A DNA stretch of 64,000 bases from Verrucomicrobiaceae bacterium (GCA_016713035.1 JADJPW010000001.1:620001-684000); one strand, 5' to 3'. Counted from the first letter of the stretch, positions 1 through 9,778 are shown. The notes: generated from the sequence alone by a model not told the origin. Program-made: numbers and translations.

Positions 1-1
1 C

Positions 2-226
2 GATGAGCAAGATGCCCGCACTGCGGAGGCCAAGCTCGTGACAATCAAGCTATTCGATGGCCAGGTCATTACTCTGCGCCATCCAGCAGATCAGGAGTCT
101 CATACCGAATGGCAACTACGGCTCGATGAACTCACTCCTGCTCTCGACCGCTGTAAGGAGCGATGGGGTCGGCTACCCGCATCCGCAAGCATTCCAAAGC
201 CTGATCCATTGATAATGCCGAACTGA
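2..226 (+). CDS. 3' end of an unrecognised protein (start outside window)
   Basis: An open frame runs in from the window edge and ends with TGA at 224-226, giving about 74 residues. A GTG at 38 could serve as an internal start, but the frame is open upstream of it, so this is most likely the C-terminus of a longer protein. The visible part is mixed charged sequence with no membrane segment or recognisable motif, ending in a proline-rich tail. It lies 22 bases before the O-antigen ligase-like gene on the same strand, which suggests a shared transcription unit, possibly for surface polysaccharide. That role is inferred from position only. Confidence 0.5.
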   Translation, partial: DEQDARTAEAKLVTIKLFDGQVITLRHPADQESHTEWQLRLDELTPALDRCKERWGRLPASASIPKPDPLIMPN

Positions 227-248
227 ACCCCTTCCGCCCCACCGCATC

Positions 249-2835
249 ATGGAATTCAAACCCATCTTTGAGGATAATCCCGAGCCGCAGCGCCGCCGCA
301 GGCGCAGACGGCGCTCTTCGTCTTCCTCCACTTCATCATCGAACGAGTCGCCCATGATGGCCGGTGAAGATGGGAGCGTACGTCTTGCCTCCTCGACTGA
401 GGAGGAGGAAAGCTCCGGTGCAGATGAGAATGCACCGGAGGACTATGAATTGGAAGGCCCCGGCTGGCATGGTGTTGTCTTTGCACTAGTTCCACTCTTG
501 GTGATCTTCCTTGGCACAGGACAGGCAACATGGTCACGGGCTCTGACAGCGGGCTTGATGGCTCTGACGATGCTTTTTTTTCCCGCACGCCGACGCCCCC
601 CCCCCTTGGCACTCACAGGACTTCTTGGGGCTGTGCTGGGCCCCCTCGTGGCCTTTTTGCCACGATCCTTCGGTGCCACGATGCCCTGGCGGGATAGTCT
701 GACTACGGACTGGGGTATCCAGCTACCGGGCAGCATCACCCCCACAGACTTGGGTGACCGTGGAGGATTGGCTCTGGCTCTGTCAATGCCTGGCCTGGCT
801 TGCATGGTGCTTCATGCGCGGCTTTTCAGGTGCCCAGCGCCGCGTCATCCTAAGTTCCCTCGCCATCGGAGGTCTGATGATTTGCTGGATGACCATCATG
901 GAGGGCCTGAAACTGTTCCAGCTCCCCTGGTGGCCTGGTCATGGGCAAGTCGTGGACATGAGTCATTTCGGCCCCTTTTCTAATCGCAACCACATCAGTA
1001 GCCTAGCCGCCATCACCTGCATACTGTGTGCAGCCTGTGCCTATGACGCCCAGCGGCGAAAGCAGCGCATGTGGTTCATCTACGCCATTGGCTTTTTTCT
1101 GCCCGTAGTGACGATTTTCATGAATTCATCGCGAGCAGGCCTGCTACTGCTCTTTTTGGGGATCACCCTCTGGTTGGGCACAGCATCCATGCGGCGCGGC
1201 TTCTTCAAAAAAATGGCCGTCACAGCGTCCTTCATTCTGGTGATTGCGGCTGCACTATTCGTTGCTGATGGAGGCCTCTCTTCAAGAACCAAATTGCTCG
1301 TTAAAACAGGAGCGAACATGGGCTCTGACATGCGTGTCATCCTATACAAAGAATCGCTCCGTATTGCCTCCGAAGCCCCCTGGTCAGGCATCGGATTGGG
1401 TAATTTCGACTGCGTCTTTCCGCTGTCAGTCTCCAGCTTTGACCCCCGTGCCCGCGCCATTCATCCAGAGAGTGATTTGCTCTGGAAACTCGTCGAAGGT
1501 GGTCTCATCACCCTCGTGCCGTGCATGCTGCTCATCGCCTGGATAGCGCTTTCCACAGGCCCATGGTTCGGAAAGAAGTCCAAAGGACGCGCCCACCGCC
1601 ATGACCGCCGCGCACGCAATACCGCCGCCATTTGCCTCCTACTCGGCTTACTCCACGGCCTCATTGACGTTCCGATTCATAATCTCGGCTACTTTTCCCT
1701 CCTCGCCCTACTCGCTGGTGTTAGCCTCCGGCCAAGGTGTCTGCCGAAGGCAGCCAGATGGCCAGAAAAGATCGCCACCGTCGTCATCGCTTTCGCCGTA
1801 CTCGCCCTCGGCGTCACATGGGCAGCTATCGCCACTGGAAAGCCACTCCTGCCAGGGACCAGCTCCGCCCTCATGCTGCAAAAACGTGCCCATGAGCTCG
1901 CGAACAGCGGCTCCGCCTCCGATGCACTTCCCCTGCTCAATCAGGCCATCCAGATGCGCCCACTTGACTACAGCCTCTACTTTGATCGTGCCAGAACTCG
2001 CGTCATCCTCCGTCAGGACACCGAGGCCGCACTCCTCGACTACACACGCTCACGCCTCCTCGAACCACACTTCGCCTATGCCTGTTATTACGAAGGACTC
2101 GACTGGCTCGGCATCCGCCCAGAGTACGCCGTTCTAGGGTGGCGCGAGTTCATCAAGCGCTTCCCCCAAGCCGCACCCGGCATCCACGGCTACTACCATC
2201 AGATGGTCCATCACTCCACCCTTCACCCGGAGATCCGTGAGGCCGTATGGAAACTCGCCAACACCCAGGAGCTCAAACTCGGCTTCCTCGGTAGCGTCAA
2301 CACTCGTCAGGACTTCGAGCTCTGCCTGCGAGACATCCTCGCTCGTCAGCCTGACCTCGCCGGGCTCGAGTCCGCTCAGCGCATGAGCCTCTTTGAAATG
2401 TGGAACCGTCTCGGTGACCGTGAAGCCCTCATGGCTGCCATCGCATCCAATAAAATATGGGAGCGTGACGGCGGCTGGAAAATCCTCGCCGAATATTACG
2501 CCCAAAAATCCGACTTCCGCAAAGCCTGCGAAATCGCCGCCATCTACCTACCCTCCCTCCACCGTGCACCACCAGGCGGCAGCACCGACCTTAAAACCCT
2601 CGAAAACGCTTTTCTCTTCAACACCCTTGATCCCCAACTAGGCATCAATCTCTTCCAGGCTTACAAAAACAACAACGACTACGACAACGCCATCCGCACG
2701 CTCGAAAAAGTGCGCACCGCCACCAATCCACCCAACTATATCGACCTCGAAATCGCTGCACTCTATCTAGCTAAAGAAGACTTCCGCCGCGCCTGGGAGC
2801 ACTACCGCATCGCCGCCACAGCTTCCCAAAATTAA
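249..2835 (+). pseudogene. O-antigen ligase/polymerase family membrane protein with C-terminal TPRs, frameshifted
   Basis: Two overlapping frames make one protein of about 860 residues. The first (from ATG 249) begins with an Arg-run and Ser-run disordered segment and then hydrophobic helices; it leaves the productive frame at the five-C run 739-743. Dropping one C gives the continuous reading ...SITPQTWVTVEDW, which runs into the second frame ending at 2835. The second part has many membrane helices, the motif AIHPESDLLWKLVEGG typical of the Wzy_C/O-antigen ligase domain (PF04932), and a soluble C-terminus with TPR-like helices. The family joins or polymerises surface polysaccharide at the periplasmic face of the inner membrane. 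A ten-C run at 596-605 and an eight-T run at 573-580 are also present. The break may be a sequencing error. Confidence 0.75.
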
Positions 2836-2855
2836 TTCCTCGTCACCTCGGCACC

Positions 2856-3864
2856 TCACCTCCACACACCTGCCGCACGCATGACCGTCTCATGCACCGC
2901 GATGTCGTGCGCCGCATCCCAGGCTAGTTTTTTCTCACCGCGCACCACTTTCGCAAGATCAACAAACTCTGCCGCATAGCGATCCTTCGGCACCGTGAGC
3001 TGGAATGACTGCGTGCCTTTCTTGTAGCCACCACGCTCCCTCGTGAGAGACAAATTCACCTTCCCGCTCTCCAGCGGCACGATCTCGAAGGTGCCCTCCG
3101 TCCCCGTCACGCTAAAACGCCGACGTGGCCCGCCAAAAGGGTCCGCGTGATTGCAGCGCACCACCGCCGTCGCTTTAGCATATTGCAGCACGGCAATCTG
3201 ATTGTCCTTCACACCATCCGCGCCTGCAGGCGTCGAAAAAGCCCCCCACCTCCGCAGGTTTGCCCAAAAGCGTCACCACCGCGTCGATCACATGACACGC
3301 CAGCTCGAACATGCCGCCGCCCTCCAGCTCGCCGAGCTTCTGCCGTGTCCCGGCATCCGCCAGCTTCCCCATCGCCGCATCGATCTCTGTGATCTCCCCC
3401 AGCCAGCCCTCACGCACAGCTTGGAAAAGCAACTCAAAGGCCGGGTTGTAGCGCAGCATGTAACCCATCTGCAACGTGAGACCGCGTTTCTCCGCCTCCA
3501 GCCGCATGGATTTGAACTCATCATGCTTCAATGCACCTGGTTTGTCCAAATGGACATGCTTACCGGCCAAGATACAGCGCCGCGCCATCTCGCAGGAGTC
3601 AGCGATCATCGTCTCCACTGCCACCGCCTTTAGATTCGGCCTAGCGAGCAGTTCATCCACTGTCATCGACTTCACGCCATCATAACCCTTCGGCCCGGTC
3701 ACCCCCTCCACCTCCCAGAGCTCCGTCAGCGAGCGCATCGCCGTCATTTTCCCGCCCGCATGCGCATGCTCCGTCCCGATTTGGCCGATCCGCAGCCGCG
3801 CTGCTGGCGCATTCACCGCCAAAGCCGCCGAACCCGCAGCGAGGAAAAAAGAACGTCGTTTCAT
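2856..3864 (-). pseudogene. Gfo/Idh/MocA family oxidoreductase, exported type, frameshifted
   Basis: The upstream frame starts at 3864 with MKRRSFFLAAGSAALAVNAPA, a Tat/Sec-like leader, followed by a Rossmann-type start (RIGQIGTEHAH) and the family signature HVHLDKPGA. The downstream frame (2856-3212) carries the C-terminal alpha/beta domain. They join at 3236-3247, where an A5 run and a C6 run meet; removing one base gives ...KPAEVGAFSTPAGADGVKDNQ. The family contains NAD(P)-dependent sugar or sugar-acid dehydrogenases, and secreted members are abundant in Verrucomicrobia and Planctomycetes. The substrate cannot be told. It lies tail-to-tail with the O-antigen ligase gene and is divergent from the MFS transporter. 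The frameshift could be real or a base-calling error. Confidence 0.75.
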
Positions 3865-4104
3865 AAGTCCTCAGTGAACGACTCCCCGCCCACTTCATTT
3901 CCAAAAGCCTTCGCATTTGCCCTTCGCGGCTCTCCAGCTCCACCTGCATAGGTGCCCGATTTCGGTCACTGCGTGACCAAAAAGAGACCGATAGCAGCAC
4001 TTCACAGCCCTCCCCCCCCTCTGGCATGTCCCAGCCACCATGACGAAGCTACTCAATTTCGAGATTGTCATTTCCGCAGGTGGCATTCAACATCCGCGCT
4101 CCAC

Positions 4105-5478
4105 ATGAGCACCACGATCCAGCCCGACGCCTCCGCCCCTTGGTATAAGCAGATGACCAAATACCACTGGTTTGTCTTTATCGTCGCCTCGTTGGCATGG
4201 CTATTCGACTGCCTGGACCAGCAGCTCTTCCTCCTAGCGCGAAATTCAGCCATGAAAGCGCTGCTACCAGAAGGAATGGACCCGATTAAATACGGCGGCT
4301 ACGCCACCTCGATCTTCGTCGCGGGCTGGGCCACCGGAGGGCTCATTTTTGGCTCGGTAGGCGACCGAATCGGCAGGGCAAAGACGCTGACACTCACCGT
4401 GCTCATCTATTCCGTCTGCACCGGTCTCTCGGCATTCTCCAAAGGCTGGGTGGACTTCGCGATTTTCCGCTTCCTGACCGGACTCGGCGTCGGTGGCGTG
4501 TTTGGACTCGCGGTGGCTCTGGTGGCCGATACTCTACCAGATACAGCCCGAGCAGGTGCTCTAGGCACCTTGCAGGCACTTTCAGCGGTGGGGAATATCG
4601 CAGCGGGCCTCACCAGCATGTACATGGGCAGTCTAGAGGCTGCGAAGGCCATCGAACCAGGCACTGCATGGAAGTACATGTTCCTCGTTGGTGCATTGCC
4701 AGCCTTTCTATGCGTCTTCATCCAGATCCGCCTGAAGGAGCCGGAAAAGTGGGTAATGGCGCGTGCTGCAGGCAAGGCAGCGGGCGTGAAGTTTGGGTCC
4801 TACTCCGCTCTGTTGGGCGATGTGCGCTGGCGGAAGTCTGCGCTGCTGGGCATGGTGCTCTGCGTAGCAGGCGTCATCGGCCTCTGGGGCATCGGCTTCT
4901 TCAGTCCTGAGCTCGTTGGGGATGTAATGGAGCGCTCACTCAAAGCCGAAGGTGTCGCCCCAGAGAAAATCGCTGGCGAAAAAACTTACTGGATCGGCGT
5001 GAACTCCATCGTGCAAAATCTCGGTGCCTTCTTTGGCATGCTACTAATGACCAAGATCGCTCAGAAATCAGGCCGCAAGCCCGCCTTTGCCATGGCTTAC
5101 ATCGCAGCGATGATCGCCACCATCGGCTTCTTCCAGTTCTTTGATGGCCGTGGCGACATCTGGATGAGCGCGGTCATGGGGGCCTGCCAGCTCGCACTCT
5201 TTGCTGGCTTTGCCATTTACCTGCCAGAGCTCTTCCCCACCAGCCTGCGTAGCACCGGCACGAGCTTTTGCTACAATGTCGGGCGCTTCGTCGCCGCGAG
5301 TGGTCCATTCACTCTCGGCAGCCTCCAGGCAGCGCTCAAAGCCGGCGCCACCACGCCAGAGGCCAAGTTGGAGGCCTTCCGCACCGCCTGCACCTACATG
5401 AGCTGCATCTTCCTCCTCGGGCTCGTCGCCCTGGCCTTCCTGCCAGAGACCAAAGGCCGCCCGATGCCGGAGGATTGA
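4105..5478 (+). CDS. MFS transporter, sugar/organic-acid type
   Basis: A 457-residue integral membrane protein with about 12 hydrophobic helices. The loop 2-3 signature GSVGDRIGRA, the mid-protein PELFPTSLRSTG motif and the terminal PETKGR motif are those of the sugar/aromatic-acid branch of the major facilitator superfamily, so it is probably a proton-coupled symporter in the inner membrane. The ATG at 4105 (MSTTIQPDA) is chosen because the 51 codons upstream in the same frame have no transporter-like character. The substrate is unknown. It is divergent from the Gfo/Idh oxidoreductase gene; a sugar-derivative substrate processed by that enzyme is possible but only inferred. Confidence 0.85.
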   Translation: MSTTIQPDASAPWYKQMTKYHWFVFIVASLAWLFDCLDQQLFLLARNSAMKALLPEGMDPIKYGGYATSIFVAGWATGGLIFGSVGDRIGRAKTLTLTVLIYSVCTGLSAFSKGWVDFAIFRFLTGLGVGGVFGLAVALVADTLPDTARAGALGTLQALSAVGNIAAGLTSMYMGSLEAAKAIEPGTAWKYMFLVGALPAFLCVFIQIRLKEPEKWVMARAAGKAAGVKFGSYSALLGDVRWRKSALLGMVLCVAGVIGLWGIGFFSPELVGDVMERSLKAEGVAPEKIAGEKTYWIGVNSIVQNLGAFFGMLLMTKIAQKSGRKPAFAMAYIAAMIATIGFFQFFDGRGDIWMSAVMGACQLALFAGFAIYLPELFPTSLRSTGTSFCYNVGRFVAASGPFTLGSLQAALKAGATTPEAKLEAFRTACTYMSCIFLLGLVALAFLPETKGRPMPED

Positions 5479-5522
5479 GAAAAGCCCATTGTCGGTCCGT
5501 GCAAAGCCGTTACCTTCGCCCC

Positions 5523-5723
5523 ATGCAAACCGAAGTCGCACCACCATGCCTGGAAACGAAGCCCCCCAAGGCGGCGAAGCCGCGCAAAACCTTCCAGCCG
5601 ATCAAACCGTGGATCACCCGCGAACAAATGGCTGCCCGGATTTCACGACTGCCCTTAACCACCTGGGAAGAGAAAGTGGCACAGATCAATCGCAGCCTTG
5701 GTCGCCCACAGGGTTCGCCGTAG
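5523..5723 (+). CDS. small basic hypothetical protein
   Basis: A 66-codon frame from ATG 5523 to TAG. The protein is rich in Lys and Pro in its first half (KPPKAAKPRKTFQPIKPW) and then has a short helical segment containing TWEEKVAQINRSLG. No family recognised. It follows the MFS gene by 44 bases and precedes the insertion-sequence nest. It could be a genuine small protein or a remnant of a gene disturbed by the insertions. Confidence 0.35.
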   Translation: MQTEVAPPCLETKPPKAAKPRKTFQPIKPWITREQMAARISRLPLTTWEEKVAQINRSLGRPQGSP

Positions 5724-5882
5724 AGCGTGACCGACAAATCGCGATCCTTTCCGACTGGGCCACTGACGAGCGTTTCTGGATACCCATATCACAGCTCGGA
5801 CAGCGCAACTCGGGCCGGATTGAACACGCCGTTTTTGGAGAACAAAAAGCCGGCAAATTCATCTTTAAGGCGACCAAAGGAC
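5724..5882. other. left flank of the IS nest, no confident gene
   Basis: About 160 bases between the small basic ORF and the first IS end. Both strands are open in short frames. One plus-strand frame reads QIAILSDWATDERFWIPISQ and looks protein-like, but it runs into the IS sequence and has no clear start. It may be the remnant of a gene cut by the insertions. Confidence 0.3.
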
Positions 5883-6175
5883 CTAGACCCAATGCCGCTA
5901 AGCAAAAGGGTCGATGATGAGATCGTCGCTGGCTTGGAGAGAAGAGGTCGAGAGCAGGCGTGGCCATTTGCTCACGGGCTGTCGCACCTTGCGCTGGCAA
6001 CTACGTCTTCGTCGCGCTGGCAACGCGGCTTGGGCGATTTGCTCTCGCACTCGGCGCACCAGCACTCCTTGTGCCGCCTCGTCCATGAGGCCCTGCGCTG
6101 CCTCCAGCACCAGTAGCAGCGCTACGGTGTGCTCCAAACAGTGGCTCATGCTTTGCTTAGCGGCATTGGGTCTAG
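5883..6175 (-). mobile_element. 293-bp non-autonomous IS4-type derivative (MITE-like)
   Basis: Both ends carry the same inverted terminal sequence, ctagacccaatgccgctaag (5883-5902 and its complement ending at 6175). The interior, read on the minus strand, matches the last about 270 bases of the IS4-like element at 8220-9778, including the C-terminal transposase segment that starts MSHCLEHTVALLL. The element is therefore an internal-deletion product that kept the right end and acquired a right-end-type repeat on both sides. It could be moved in trans by the full transposase. It retains the G that is missing from the full copy near 9527. Confidence 0.75.
5898..6149 (-). pseudogene. C-terminal fragment of IS4-type transposase inside the mini-element
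   Basis: An 83-codon minus-strand frame starting MSHCLEHTVALLLVLEAAQG and ending at the element border. It is the in-frame version of the last segment of the transposase in the 8.2-9.8 kb element. It contains none of the DDE residues, so it is not functional as a transposase. Its value is as a reference for the unbroken reading of the C-terminus. Confidence 0.65.
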
Positions 6176-6186
6176 ACCGGTTCTCA

Positions 6187-7105
6187 GAGCCTATCCGGCA
6201 AAAAGTTGTAGCCAGTAAAAGCTGAAAGTGGAAGTTGGGCGATGCCAGCCAAGCCCTATCAACCAGCCGGTTACGATTCTGATCTCAGCGATGCGGAATG
6301 GGAACTCATCAAGCCTATCATCTACCCGGCTGGCGCGAAGCGTTGTCGAGGCAGGCTGCGAGCTCCCGACTCCGCCCGAATCTGTCTGGACACCATCCGC
6401 TATGTGCTCAAAACGGGCTCTCAGTGGTCGATGATCCCCAAGAACCTCGCGCCCCGCAGCACCGCTCACGACGCCTTGAGTAAATGGACCGAGCAGGGCT
6501 TGTGGCCCAAGCTCAACGACGCCCTGCGCACCCAGACACGCCTGATGCTAAAAAAACGCCATGCCCAGCGCCGCTGTCATCGACAGCCAAAGCGTCAAAG
6601 GCGGGCAGCTACCGGCTGTGAGCCTGCGGTTACGACGCGGGCAAGAAGATCAAGGGACGCAAGCGCCACGCGCTCACCGACACCAACGGCCTGCTGCTGG
6701 GCGTGGTGGTCACGCCCGCCGACGTGCAAGATCGTGACGGCGCAAAGCTGCTGTTGTGCATGTTTTGCCATGGCTTCCTGAGCCTGCTGATGATCTTTGC
6801 CGATGGTGGCTATGCCGGGAAGCTGGAGACCTTCGTGCAGAGCATGGGACAACTCTTCGGTCACGGAGCGAGTTTTGCCTTGGGGATCATCAAGAAGCTC
6901 GAAGACCAGAAGGGCTTCGTGGTGCTGCCGCGCCGCTGGGTCATCGAGCGCAGCTTTGGCTGGCTGGTGAAGCAACGCCGACTCACACGGGATCACGAGA
7001 AGAACCCGCGCCATCACGAAGCCTTTGTTTACCTCGCCTTCATCGGCATCATGGCCAGACGCCTCACCTCGTTACAACCTGTCGAACCTTTTGCCGGATA
7101 GACTC
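6187..7105 (+). mobile_element. IS5-family element (919 bp) inserted in the IS630 left end
   Basis: The left end gagcctatccggcaaaaagt (6187) matches the complement of the right end (ttttgccggatagactc, ending 7105) with one mismatch in the first 17 bases. The trinucleotide TCA is duplicated at 6184-6186 and 7106-7108, as expected for the TNA-duplicating IS427/IS1031 part of the IS5 family. It interrupts the terminal repeat of the IS630-like element, so it is the later insertion. Confidence 0.85.
6242..7101 (+). pseudogene. IS5-family transposase, frame disrupted
   Basis: The product begins MPAKPYQPAGYDSDLSDAEW, the N-terminal domain (DUF4096-like) of IS5-family transposases, and ends with the DDE domain: VIDSQSVKGG, a YDAGKKIKGRKRH stretch, FADGGYAGK and WVIERSFGWLVKQRR. 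These parts lie in three different frames, with shifts near the A-run at 6550-6556 and again near 6620-6640. IS427-type elements often use one programmed shift between two ORFs; two shifts suggest decay or sequence error. Confidence 0.75.
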
Positions 7106-7165
7106 TCAAAAAGAATGTCATATTGAGACTGTACTTTTTAGAATTTCGGTAATTAATAGGCGGCG

Positions 7166-7507
7166 GTGGCCCGCCCGTGCATCACACTCAATCTCGAAAA
7201 CGCGACCTTGGAAGAGGTCGGCGTGGCGATGGATTGCTCACCCACGAAGAAGGGCTTTCGTCGGCTTCAAGCGCTGCGCTGGCTTTATGAAGGCAAGAGC
7301 CGCGAGCAAGTCGCTGACCTCTCAGGCTTCAGCCTGCGGCAGGTTTTGCGCTTCATCCAAGCCTTCAATCTCGCCGGCCTTGATGGTCTCATTCCCGGGC
7401 GTAGCAGCGGGCGTCGCCGCATCCTGCCCAAGGAACAGGTGAGCGATAAAATCCTACCTCTCATCGAAGATCCTCACTGGCCGGACAAAGCCACTGGACC
7501 GCTGTGA
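7166..7507 (+). CDS. IS630-like transposase, N-terminal ORF (helix-turn-helix)
   Basis: A 113-residue frame starting GTG 7166 (MARPCITLNLENATLEEVGV). It carries the helix-turn-helix region typical of IS630/Tc1 transposases (LRWLYEGKSREQVADLSGFS, then LRQVLRFIQAFN) that binds the element ends. It ends TGA 7505-7507 and overlaps the downstream ORF by four bases (GTGA). The continuous product would read ...HWTAVKLHGWIKQN, so the two ORFs are parts of one transposase joined either by frameshifting or by an indel. Confidence 0.7.
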   Translation: MARPCITLNLENATLEEVGVAMDCSPTKKGFRRLQALRWLYEGKSREQVADLSGFSLRQVLRFIQAFNLAGLDGLIPGRSSGRRRILPKEQVSDKILPLIEDPHWPDKATGPL

Positions 7508-8199
7508 AATTGCACGGCTGGATCAAGCAGAACCTGCAAACGCAACTCGGCTACAGCACCACCGTGCGCTATCTCCACGAGCACGATTACCGCCTCAAAG
7601 TTCCGCGCCCTTGGCCGCTCAATCAGGATGAGGACAAGCGCCAAGCCTTCTGCCAAAAGCTCCAGCGCTGGGTGGCCGATCCGAGCGTCGACTTGTGGTT
7701 CAGCGACGAAAGCGGCTTTGAAGGCGATCCGCGCCCGCGCCGTACCTGGACCAAGATCGGCAAGGTGCGCCACTCACCTTATCTCGGCGAGCACATCCGC
7801 TACAATGTGTTTGGCGCAGTGCGGCCCAAAGATGGACGTCTCGGCGCACTGCTCTTCAACCTGTGCGACAGCGTCACTTTTCAGGTGTTCCTTGACACTC
7901 TAGCTGAGGAGAATCCGCACGTGGCAGGACGCCGCGCCATCCTGGTGCTCGACAACGCCTCATGGCACAAGACCAAGAGTCTTAACTGGCACCACTTTGA
8001 GCCCGAGTATCTGCCACCACGCTCGCCCGATCTCAACGCCATCGAACGCTTGTGGCTGCGCATGAAGGCCGACTGGTTCAACGGCTGGATCGCCAAGACT
8101 TCCGAGCAACTTCAGGACCGTATCATCGAGTCCCTACGCTCTTTGTTCGACCAGCCATCCATCCTTCAGTCCCAGTGCCGCCCAAAGACGCGTTTATGA
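7504..8199 (+). CDS. IS630-like transposase, catalytic ORF (DDE)
   Basis: A 231-residue frame with the three acidic catalytic positions of the IS630/Tc1-mariner DDE domain: WFSDESGFEGD, AILVLDNASWHK and PPRSPDLNAIERLW. GTG 7504 overlaps the stop of the upstream ORF. The C-terminus runs close to the element end at 8220. All three catalytic motifs are intact, so if expression across the frame change is possible this could be an active enzyme. Confidence 0.75.
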   Translation: MKLHGWIKQNLQTQLGYSTTVRYLHEHDYRLKVPRPWPLNQDEDKRQAFCQKLQRWVADPSVDLWFSDESGFEGDPRPRRTWTKIGKVRHSPYLGEHIRYNVFGAVRPKDGRLGALLFNLCDSVTFQVFLDTLAEENPHVAGRRAILVLDNASWHKTKSLNWHHFEPEYLPPRSPDLNAIERLWLRMKADWFNGWIAKTSEQLQDRIIESLRSLFDQPSILQSQCRPKTRL

Positions 8200-8219
8200 C
8201 ATTCTTTTTGAGAACCGGT

Positions 8220-9778
8220 CTAGCCACAATGCCGCTAAGCAAAAAAAGCGAAGAGGGGCGAAAAGAGTGCTACAACTGAGTAGCTGAGTCAACTAGCGGT
8301 AGATGGTAAAGCCATCCAGCCCACCGCGATACGAACATCATCTCTGCACGCATCCGCAAAAACCTCGGCGTCGAGCAGTTGCCCGAGGAACTGCGGGCAG
8401 AGCCAACGCACCAAGGGCCGCGACGCAAACTTCTCGGTTGGCAACTCATCGCCGGCATGGTCGCCCAAAGTCTGCACGCTTGCGGCAGCCTACAGCAGAT
8501 CATCGGTCGTTATTTTGCTGTGCGCATCAGGCTCCGCGGCGCTAAGCCAGCGTCGTTTGAAGATATCCACCCCAAGCTTTCGATGCCTGCATGCGCCACT
8601 CCCTGGTGCCGCTAGCCTGTGAGCAGCGGCATCCAGCGTGTTTTTTCGCCGGGCTGCGCTTGGTCGGCATCGACGGTGGGCAGTGGAACCTGCTTAACAC
8701 CGTGCAGATCAACGCCCAAGTGCCCAAAAGCCGCAGTCGTCGTGCGCAGGCAGCCTTTGCCAAGCTCTCCATGAGCACGCTGGTCGAGCCTCGGCACCCA
8801 TGCACCGCTGGCCGTATCGATGTCACTGGGTGCGCTCAATGAGAAATCGCTGGCCGATCCGTTGCTCGCCGCGCTACCAGCTCGCAGCCTGCTCATCGCC
8901 GACCGCTATTACGGGCAGGCTCCGATGCTCAAAGAACTGCAAAAACATTCGCAGCGCACGCAGAGTCACTTTTTGGTCCGAGTGCGGCAAAAGCTCTCCG
9001 TGCGAGTGCAAAGCGTGCATGCCGATGGCAGTGCGGAGGTGGTGGTGAGTCTGCGCGAGCGTGAGAGCCCATGCGCAGACTCGTCAACAACAGCTCCGTC
9101 CAAAGCTGACGAGAAGCAGACACCCGAGGCGAACAAAGCGCGGGGCCGCCCGCGCAAACATCCGCCGATGCGCCAGAGCGAGTTGCCAGTGCGCGAGATC
9201 GTGGGGCGAGTGCGCAACGCCGCTGGAGAGTGGGTGAAGGTGCGGCTGTGGACGAGCCTGAGCGTGCAGCAGGGCAGTGCGCGTGAGTTGTTGGCGTTGT
9301 ATGCGAAGCGCTGGGAACAGGAAGTCTTTTACAAAGAACTCAAGCTCGTGCTTCACGGAGGGCATTTGCTCAGCGCACAACGCACCGAGACAGCACAGCA
9401 AGAACTTGCCGCGCTCCTCATCGCCAGCTCACTGGTGGCTGAGGAGCGACTAGCCTGCGCACAGAGCAGTGAGGATGAAGAAGTCCGGCAGGCAGGAGCG
9501 CTGCGCATCAGCATGAGCCACTGTTTGAGCACACCGTAGCGCTGCTACTGGTGCTGGAGGCAGCGCAGGGCCTCATGGACGAGGCGGCACAAGGAGTGCT
9601 GGTGCGCCGAGTGCGAGAGCAAATCGCCCAAGCCGCGTTGCCAGCGCGACGAAGACGTAGTTGCCAGCGCAAGGTGCGACAGCCCGTGAGCAAATGGCCA
9701 CGCCTGCTCTCGACCTCTTCTCTCCAAGCCAGCGACGATCTCATCATCGACCCTTTTGCTTAGCGGCATTGGGTCTAG
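8220..9778 (+). mobile_element. IS4-like element, about 1.56 kb
   Basis: The left end (ctagccacaatgccgctaag, 8220) and the right end (complement of ctagacccaatgccgctaag, ending 9778) form the terminal inverted repeat; two bases differ. CTAG is at both borders, either as the first bases of the repeat or as a target duplication. The interior encodes a broken DDE transposase. The left border is shared with the IS630-like element, and the right border abuts an hsdR remnant. Confidence 0.75.
8310..9768 (+). pseudogene. IS4-family transposase with three frame disruptions
   Basis: Segments in order: NIISARIRKNLGVEQLPEEL (frame ending 8615), a segment with the first aspartate (LVGIDGGQWN, ending 8842), a segment with the second aspartate (LLIADRYYGQ) and the family YREK motif YAKRWEQEVFYKELK (ending 9539), and a final C-terminal segment. 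Frame changes lie near 8575, 8795 and 9526. The last is provable: the mini-element copy reads tgtttggagcacacc where this copy has tgtttgagcacacc. The segment GRPRKHPPMRQSE is an unusual basic insert. The gene is not functional as written. The 5' limit is approximate. Confidence 0.75.

Larger units (their letters stand above)
6175..8220 (+). mobile_element. IS630-like element, split by an IS5-like insertion
   Basis: The right end 8196-8220 is the reverse complement of a left end made by joining 6175-6186 to 7109-7121, a 25-bp perfect terminal repeat once the IS5-like insertion is removed. Both sides read CTAG (6172-6175 and 8220-8223), with TA as the duplicated dinucleotide; IS630-family elements are known to use CTAG/TA targets. 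Without the inserted 919 bp and its 3-bp duplication the element is about 1.12 kb, the usual size for the family. It lies exactly at the junction between the mini-element and the IS4-like element. Confidence 0.8.
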
